Below are positions 59,276 to 64,000 of a stretch of DNA of 64,000 nt, piece by piece. The stretch is from assembly GCA_029582165.1 (NCBI GenBank), contig CM055877.1, forward strand, positions 37,726,249 to 37,790,248, written 5' to 3'. The position numbers were made by a program, and so were the translations under genes. The notes beneath the pieces are model-generated. The model did not search any database, had not been told where the DNA came from, and saw only the letters and a list, made by a program, of their open reading frames with translations. Position 1 is the stretch's first letter. Each line of letters opens with the position of its first letter. The DNA comes from Portulaca oleracea. Taxonomy: Eukaryota > Streptophyta > Magnoliopsida > Caryophyllales > Portulacaceae.

Positions 59276-59787
59276 TTATGGGATTTGATATCCCGCCCGC
59301 ATAATAAAATATGGATTGGTTGGGTTGAGGAAAACAGTTGAGGGATTAAAGGTTTGTGAAATGGTTTGACTCGTTCCCTCTCCCTCAAATGCATTGAAAT
59401 GAACTTAACTTGTTTTTAACGTTAGGGGTAGACATTATTGAGTTTTCCCACTCATTTTTGTAATGTTTTGTTTTTCAGGTGAAGAGCTAAATGCTGGGGA
59501 CGGGAATTAGAAGAGAGGATGGCGTACCTAGTAGTCGTCGTTCATTTTGTTTCTCAATTGAGAAAGTTTTGGAGTTAAGTTGAGTTGTATTATTTCCGGA
59601 TTTGAAGTTGTTAGATTGGTTTTAAGTTTCAAGAGCGGTTGTTAGTTTTCCTTCTTGCCTTGTATTCCTTCAGGGATACGGCAGTAACGCCCAAATAAAA
59701 GAAAAAAAAGAGACTTCCGCTAAATTTTCCGTTAACGTTAGTTTGACTTTGACTTTTCTATAATTGAATTTCCGGGGCGTTACAGAA

Positions 59788-59799
59788 TGGTATCAGAGC
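59788..59799 (+). other. Primer binding site (initiator Met tRNA type)
   Basis: TGGTATCAGAGC, three bases inside the 5' LTR. Confidence 0.93.
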
Positions 59800-59871
59800 T
59801 CTGGGTTGCGACCTGGTAGCTCCTAAGTGTTTATTAGGCTTTTAGTTAGAGCTTAGGATGCTACGTTCGGA

Positions 59872-60314
59872 GTGATGAGTGTAGGATGGGGAATGGGATG
59901 TGTGTCTTTTTCCTTGCTTAATTTTGTGTTGAAATTGCTTTCTTATTTGTTATTGACATATGTTGGATGGGCTTATCGGGACATTTGCTATGAGCACGAG
60001 GCTCTAGCTTCTTTTAAAGACCTAAATCCTGAGGAGGATGTGAAATACAGCCCCGAGGAGGGCCTGGAACCAGAAGAAGACTTCCGATGAGAATTCGGAG
60101 GCTAAAAGAGGACGTGATGTATGAGGGGATGTCACTAAAAATTCTAGATGGTAGAGAGAAGAAGCCTCACAGAAAGAGCGAGCTCGAGGATGAGGCTATG
60201 GTAGAGTTCGAAGTGGAAGAGGATCTCGAGGAGGACTCGGGGAATGAATCTGACGATCTTAATTGGACCCCAATCGCGGTCCAGAAAAACCCTCTATGTA
60301 GGAGGATCATATGA
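59872..60314 (+). CDS. Short acidic leader ORFs upstream of gag
   Basis: Two overlapping frames: 59872-60090 has a hydrophobic segment (LLNFVLKLLSYLLLTYVGWA) then an acidic tail (LNPEEDVKYSPEEGLEPEED), and 60087-60314 is acidic (EVEEDLEEDSGNESDDLNW). The stop and the next ATG overlap, so one frameshifted ORF is possible. A decayed acidic patch at the same place in the element at 1-8222 hints at conservation. No known domain. Translation is uncertain. Confidence 0.35.
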
Positions 60315-60728
60315 GTAGGACTGTAATAGTAGTATTAGGATTGGTTGCTATAACTTACTTATGCGTGGTTAGTTTGATTGCGATATATCCTTGAGTGTGG
60401 TGTGCTATTTTCCTTGTGTGATAACCCCAAATAGGGGATAGATATGCATAGTATGACGCTGGTGTGCAAAGTATTATAAATAATAGTCTTGATTTTTTTT
60501 GGAGATGTTAGTATATATATGTTCTTCTTTCTTTTCAAATGATGCGCGATGAAGGAGTATGTGAAATATGATGCTATTACATGGGCTTACTTGTTTGAAA
60601 TATGTTACAGTTTTGTGTCTGCTTAGTACTTTTATGAGATAGCTGGATTGAATGGTCCCTCCTTAGAATTGGTGATTTACGCTGTGAGATTAAACCTTAA
60701 GTAGTCTAAATCGATCCTTTGAACCAGG

Positions 60729-61757
60729 ATGTCGGACATGAACGGTTCTCACTCCAACAACGTTAACCAGGAGCGCCCACAAGCTGCGGCCGAACAGCGC
60801 CCTCAAACTGCGACTGAACTGCGCCAACGTTTGGCTCACTTGATACCAGGGTCGAGTACAACAACACCAGGGAACGACCTTACTAGCATGCTGATGATTG
60901 AGATGCTTAACAAGCACGAGGATCTACTGAAGAAAGTGGTGGATCGACAAGGAGGAGGAAGGGAAGATGATCCCTCCGCTCTCCTCCAAAGGTTCAATAG
61001 CTTTAACCCGCCCACTTATACAGGGGTAGCTGACCCCAAGGCCTTTGAAGATTGGGTTAGGGAGATTGAAAAGATCTTCGACACAACCCGTTGCCCCGAG
61101 GAGCTACGGGTGGATTTTGCTGCATACCACCTGAAGGAGGAGGCCGATCTATGGTGGGCCAGTGTGAAGGAGATACGGACCGAACCGGGTTTTTACTGGA
61201 ACCATTTTAAGGTTGTAATGAAGGATTGGTTTTATCCTATGTTCCTTCAAAAGGCGAAAGAAAAGGAATTCATGGACTTGCGCCAAGGAGAGCGTAGCGT
61301 GCTTGCTTACTCCACTAAGTTCATCGAACTATCTCGGTTTACACCTGCTTTGGTAGCCAGTGAGCAACTAAAGATGGATCGTTTTTGGGATGGATTGAGC
61401 TGCAAAATTCAGGACCGGATGTCATCACGTGATTTCACCTCCTATCAGAACATGTTGAACGTTGCCCTCACTGTGGAAAGGGTAATGCATGACACGGAGC
61501 GACAACTTGGCACGTGGGGGATCAAGAGAAATGAGCCATCCCGTTTCAATCCACCCCCACCCTACCAGGAAAAGAGGTTTCGCCCCAATAATTGGCAGGA
61601 CAACAAGTTTTCGGGGCGTGGGTCATTGCATGGGCCAATATGCCACATTTGTGGTCGACCTGGTCATTACTCCCGAGATTGTAAATCAAAGGCCGCAAGG
61701 GGAGGATGTTTTAAGTGTGGATACTTCCAACATCAGGTCCGCCACTGTCCTGAATAG
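60729..61757 (+). CDS. Intact Gag protein of the gag-only element
   Basis: 342 residues, no stops. A Gln/Arg-rich N-terminus is followed by the retrotransposon gag core (FNPPTYTGVADPKAFEDWVR, then EEADLWWASVKEI, then FYPMFLQKAKEKEFMDL, then FWDGLSCKIQDRMSS). Two zinc knuckles follow: CHICGRPGHYSRDC and CFKCGYFQHQVRHC. The ATG at 60729 gives the full family N-terminus; GATGTCGGACATG offers an alternative six bases on. The protein would bind RNA and build particles. An intact gag without pol is consistent with selection for a packaging role or recent arrival. Best-preserved coding region of any element here. Confidence 0.9.
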   Translation: MSDMNGSHSNNVNQERPQAAAEQRPQTATELRQRLAHLIPGSSTTTPGNDLTSMLMIEMLNKHEDLLKKVVDRQGGGREDDPSALLQRFNSFNPPTYTGVADPKAFEDWVREIEKIFDTTRCPEELRVDFAAYHLKEEADLWWASVKEIRTEPGFYWNHFKVVMKDWFYPMFLQKAKEKEFMDLRQGERSVLAYSTKFIELSRFTPALVASEQLKMDRFWDGLSCKIQDRMSSRDFTSYQNMLNVALTVERVMHDTERQLGTWGIKRNEPSRFNPPPPYQEKRFRPNNWQDNKFSGRGSLHGPICHICGRPGHYSRDCKSKAARGGCFKCGYFQHQVRHCPE

Positions 61758-62046
61758 CCCTCAGGGGACTATAATAATGGAAGCGATGGAGATAATGGGA
61801 ACCATGGAAACCATCGGGCCCCGCCTTCAACTTATCAAGAACCTGGGAAACAGAAGAAATGAAGGCAAAGTACCCTTACTTGTCTAATTCCTAAAGGTAC
61901 GTTAAGTTTCGAGGACGAAACTCCTTTAAAGTGGGTAATGATGTAAAATCCCGAGTGTTGTTTAAAGCCAGTGTTAAGTCCATCTGTCAGACCGTCGGTG
62001 TTAAGTTTAAGTTTCGAAGACGAAACTTCTTTTAAGGAGGTAATGA
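61758..62046 (+). other. 3' region of the gag-only element with repeated LTR-start units
   Basis: The block AAGTTTCGAGGACGAAAC, then TTTAAGGAGGTAATGA, then TGTAAAA occurs in tandem: LTR-start-like TGTAAAA at 61939, 62047 and 62153, period about 107 bp. The second is taken as the true LTR start because it matches the 5' LTR's first base at 56219. Confidence 0.7.
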
Positions 62047-62311
62047 TGTAAAACCTCGAGTTTTAGGGAGAACGGAACCGTTAGGATTGTTACCGAACCG
62101 TTAGGCTTAAGTTTAAGTTTCGAGGACGAAACTTCTTTTAAGGAGGTAATGATGTAAAACCCCGAAAAATCCAAAGATGTTGACCGTGACGTCGTTAGTA
62201 AATTAGGTTTGACTTCGTTATTTATTATTATTCGTTTGTGTTTATTTTTGCTAACACTTGAGCTCGTAAGATCGTTGAGGGACTAACAAGGGTATATCGC
62301 TAATTTCATGG

Positions 62312-62351
<40 letters not shown>

Positions 62352-62882
62352 TAATATTATGTGATTATTATAATTGTTATATGAATTATTTGTTATGTAA
62401 ATATTATTTGTTATGTGTTTATTATTATCATTAATATTATTATTAATTATCATTATTCCAGAAAATCTGATTTCCTGTTGGGTTGGATTAGGATTAAGAA
62501 GTATTAGTTGGGTTTTTAATTGATAATATAAAAACCTCTCTCCTCTCAAAAACCCTAAACCTAACTCTAACCCTAGTCTCTCATCTCCCTCTCTCTCTCC
62601 CTTGCTGCAACCGGCGCCCAGCCCCCACCACGGCCAGACCGCCGCGCCGCCGCCGCCTGCATCGCCAGAGACCACCACACTACCAACGTCATTCTCTCTC
62701 TCTCTATCGTTCTCTATCTTTTGCTCTCTCTCTCTCTTTCTTTTCCGCCTCTGCTTCGCGCCACCCTCTAGACTGCCGCTTGCTGCTGCTCAGGACCACC
62801 GTCGCTGACTCCCAGACGCAAGACGACCGCCGTGCAACGGTCGTCGCTTACCGGAGCCGTCGCACGTCGCCAGAACACGAAA
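62047..62882 (+). repeat. Truncated 3' LTR of the gag-only element
   Basis: Colinear with 56219-57053 and then cut at CCAGAACACGAA, where it meets the right TIR. The remaining 2.7 kb is missing. Confidence 0.85.
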
Positions 62883-62915
62883 GGATTATTAGAATCCAAT
62901 TTTCCAATTAAATTA

Positions 62916-63288
62916 TTTTGGTGCAACTATCAGTAATTATAATTATTTTGGAATAATCTACATAGGCCCTATTTTTTAGATCAGATAAAATGAGGTTTGG
63001 ATGAATTGAATAAGTTATGATGTTTTTTTGGGGAATTGTGTTTTTAGAGAATATGTTTTTTTTCAGGAATTGTGTAAGGTTGAATTAGATTGGATTTGAT
63101 TGGATTACGACATGAAAAATGATATTAATTGTAGGAATTACGACTAATTAAAAAGTAGATAAATGTTGAATTAAATTATTTTGGTGCAACTATCAGTAAT
63201 TATAATTATTTTGGAATAATCTTTTTAAATTATATTTACAATTTCTATTAAATTTTTGATTTTTTTAAAATAACTATTTTAATATATT
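62916..63288. repeat. Distal Helitron sequence
   Basis: Contains a direct duplication of ATTATTTTGGTGCAACTATC, then AGTAATTATAATTATTTTGG (62912-62953 and 63175-63217) separated by T/G-rich sequence. No gene. Confidence 0.6.
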
Positions 63289-63689
63289 CCGTGCATCGCA
63301 CAGGTTGAGGCCTAGTTCCTATAAAAGATAACATCTTAGGGGACTTCCAGCTCAAACGGTTTAGCCAAAAGATGACTATACAATTTATGGTGACCCGTTC
63401 TTTACACACTATCGAATCTGTCCCGTTCCCAATTCCTTTATAGTCGGTAATTTCGGTTCTAGCTTTCACCATCCGATCCTAGGATCCTAATTTGGGCCCA
63501 AAACAGTGGATAAGGTCAAGGTCTCTACCCTAACCCAACCAAGACCCATGCTCTATGATTACTAAGACTAAACCCAATAATTCAACTTCAAAGTCTTTAA
63601 TAACACAACACACCTACTCGACATACTAACATTCATCATTGAAAACCAACTCACTCTTATTTCACAACCTTGTATGCTTTGCATAATAA

Positions 63690-63960
63690 CTACAACATGG
63701 CAGCTGAAATACGACCGCTGCTAACGACCGTTCATTAAACGGTCTTTTTTTTTAGGCGGGCGACCGATCATTTAAGACCGTTCGTTAACGGTCGCTAATT
63801 TGCGACTGTTGAAATTAACGGTCATTATTGATAACTACCGTTCATTTAACGGTCGCTAATTAGTGTCCGTTCAATTGAACGGTCATTATCAATAACGACC
63901 GTTAATTTCAACGGTCACAAATTAACGACCGTTAAATGAACGGTCGTAAATGTCAAATTA
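63690..63960. repeat. Cluster of GACCGTT/AACGGTC hairpins at the right window edge
   Basis: About seven inverted pairs such as GACCGTTCATTAAACGGTC (63726) and GACCGTTAAATGAACGGTC (about 63927), spaced 30-40 bp. Arrays like this occur in subterminal parts of CACTA-type transposons, but no CACTA end is visible here. Confidence 0.7.
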
Positions 63961-64000
63961 TATCGGCCCTAGTTTCTTTCTTCCCTTTACAACTTCAAAC

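Larger units (their letters stand above)
56219..59784 (+). repeat. 5' LTR of the gag-only element
   Basis: 3566 bp, TGTAAAACC...GGGGCGTTACA. A TATA-like ATATAAAAACC at about 56706 is followed by CCCTAAACCTAACCCTA and a CT-rich, then GCCGCC-rich leader, likely the transcription start. At 56325 it contains an internal second copy of its own TGTAAAACC start with the PPT-like sequence before it. Confidence 0.85.
56219..62882 (+). mobile_element. Gag-only (TR-GAG-like) LTR element, Tekay/Del-like, 3' LTR truncated
   Basis: The 5' LTR 56219-59784 is followed by PBS, leader, intact gag and a short 3' region. A truncated 3' LTR (62047-62882) lacks the last 2.7 kb. There is no protease, RT, RNase H or integrase: gag's C-terminal tail runs within about 150 bp into the CGAGGACGAAAC motif that precedes the polypurine tract in chromoviruses. 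This organisation matches described TR-GAG non-autonomous elements. Confidence 0.8.
56171..62905. mobile_element. TIR element with 10-bp target duplication (Mutator-like), carrying LTR-element sequence
   Basis: The left terminus starts GGAAAATTGG and ends AATAATCC (56171-56193). The right terminus (62883-62905) is its exact 23-of-23 reverse complement. A perfect 10-bp direct repeat aattaaatta flanks it (56161-56170 and 62906-62915). Nine- to eleven-base duplications and G-starting TIRs point to the Mutator superfamily. The interior is 25 bp of its own sequence and then an LTR retroelement whose 3' LTR stops exactly at the right TIR. No transposase. Either a retroelement landed in a MITE and a deletion followed, or the sequence was captured. 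Confidence 0.85.
54010..63315 (+). mobile_element. Helitron (9.3 kb) with nested elements
   Basis: Begins TCTATATATTATAATAG right after an A (54009). It ends with an imperfect hairpin (CCGTGCATCGCACAGG near 63289) followed by CTAG (63312-63315) and a T. This is the Helitron pattern: TC start, 3' hairpin, CTRR end, A/T target. The sequence on either side joins into uninterrupted LTR sequence. The related LTR at about 58155-58190 (opposite strand) reads straight through the same point, giving an empty site. No Rep/helicase ORF was seen, so it is non-autonomous. Confidence 0.85.
49024..64000 (-). mobile_element. Minus-strand Ty3/gypsy LTR, split by nested insertions
   Basis: The 3' end on the minus strand reads ...ACGGGGCGTTACA (49024, plus: TGTAACGCCCC). 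It matches the end of the LTR at 56219-59784 (CCTTGTATTCCTTC...ACGCC...GGGGCGTTACA). Homology continues through 51670-51979, 52706-54009 and 63316-63680, interrupted by the insertions listed separately. No PBS lies to its left, so it is either a 3' LTR whose internal region is beyond the window or a solo LTR. The 5' end is beyond 64000. Confidence 0.8.

Noticed and set aside
59094..59304. ORFs made of repeated GGRMF/GECYD units, or a CRISPR-like array
   Set aside because: It is an LTR minisatellite with no spacers of unique sequence and no plant context for CRISPR.
1..64000. Endogenous pararetrovirus or bacterial contamination
   Set aside because: No coat, movement-protein or aphid-factor motifs; all RT sequences fit Ty3/gypsy elements with LTRs, and plant signatures occur throughout.

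Overview
The window is plant nuclear DNA, most likely from a eudicot with a large, repeat-rich genome. The evidence is Ty3/gypsy chromovirus-type and Tat/Ogre-type retrotransposons with plant tRNA primer sites, a Cassandra element with 5S rDNA-like LTRs, a Helitron ending in CTAG, many short hAT-type elements with perfect 8-bp target duplications, and one ordinary plant alpha/beta-hydrolase gene with GT-AG introns. No tRNA, rRNA operon, CRISPR or bacterial features were seen. Coordinates come from reading the sequence by eye. Family names come from motifs and termini, not from a database search.

Layout. 1-8222: a degenerate minus-strand Ty3/gypsy element (RNase H, RT, protease, gag, leader, PBS, then a roughly 4-kb LTR holding a hAT MITE). 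8392-8558: a small MITE with a 9-bp duplication, just upstream of the gene. 8702-11770: a five-exon alpha/beta-hydrolase gene whose fourth exon carries an in-frame TAG. 12.7-13.1 kb: LINE-like and hAT fragments. 14575-21328: a minus-strand acidic ORF split by a hAT-type element (15097-20419). That element was itself split by a young, miniaturised, non-autonomous LTR element (15515-20330). 21.4-46.9 kb: a tandem array of about three 1.43-kb units with internal dyad symmetry. A complete 21-kb Tat-type element (22364-43399, TSD gtatg) sits in the loop of the first unit. 46967-48417: a hAT element with a transposase C-terminal remnant. 48.68-49.02 kb: a cluster of CG-rich palindromes. 49024-64000: one minus-strand LTR, continuing past the window, stuffed with nested insertions: an unknown 2.5-kb insert with its own hAT MITE, a Cassandra element, and a 9.3-kb Helitron. 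Inside the Helitron is a TIR element with a 10-bp TSD, and inside that a gag-only LTR element.

The most unusual signals are these. (1) A dispersed motif, TCGCGGAT, occurs about 38 times exactly in the Tat element. It is confined to its non-coding parts and absent from gag-pol and from the antisense exons. (2) Two intron-containing plant-mobile-domain-like genes lie antisense inside the same retroelement. (3) Insertion order can be read in a five-level nest, including a Helitron empty site recoverable from a second LTR copy. (4) Three related LTRs carry unrelated tandem arrays at about the same place. The one non-mobile gene appears to be a nonsense allele or young pseudogene. Everything else is transposon-derived, and nearly all retroelement coding regions are broken except one intact gag.
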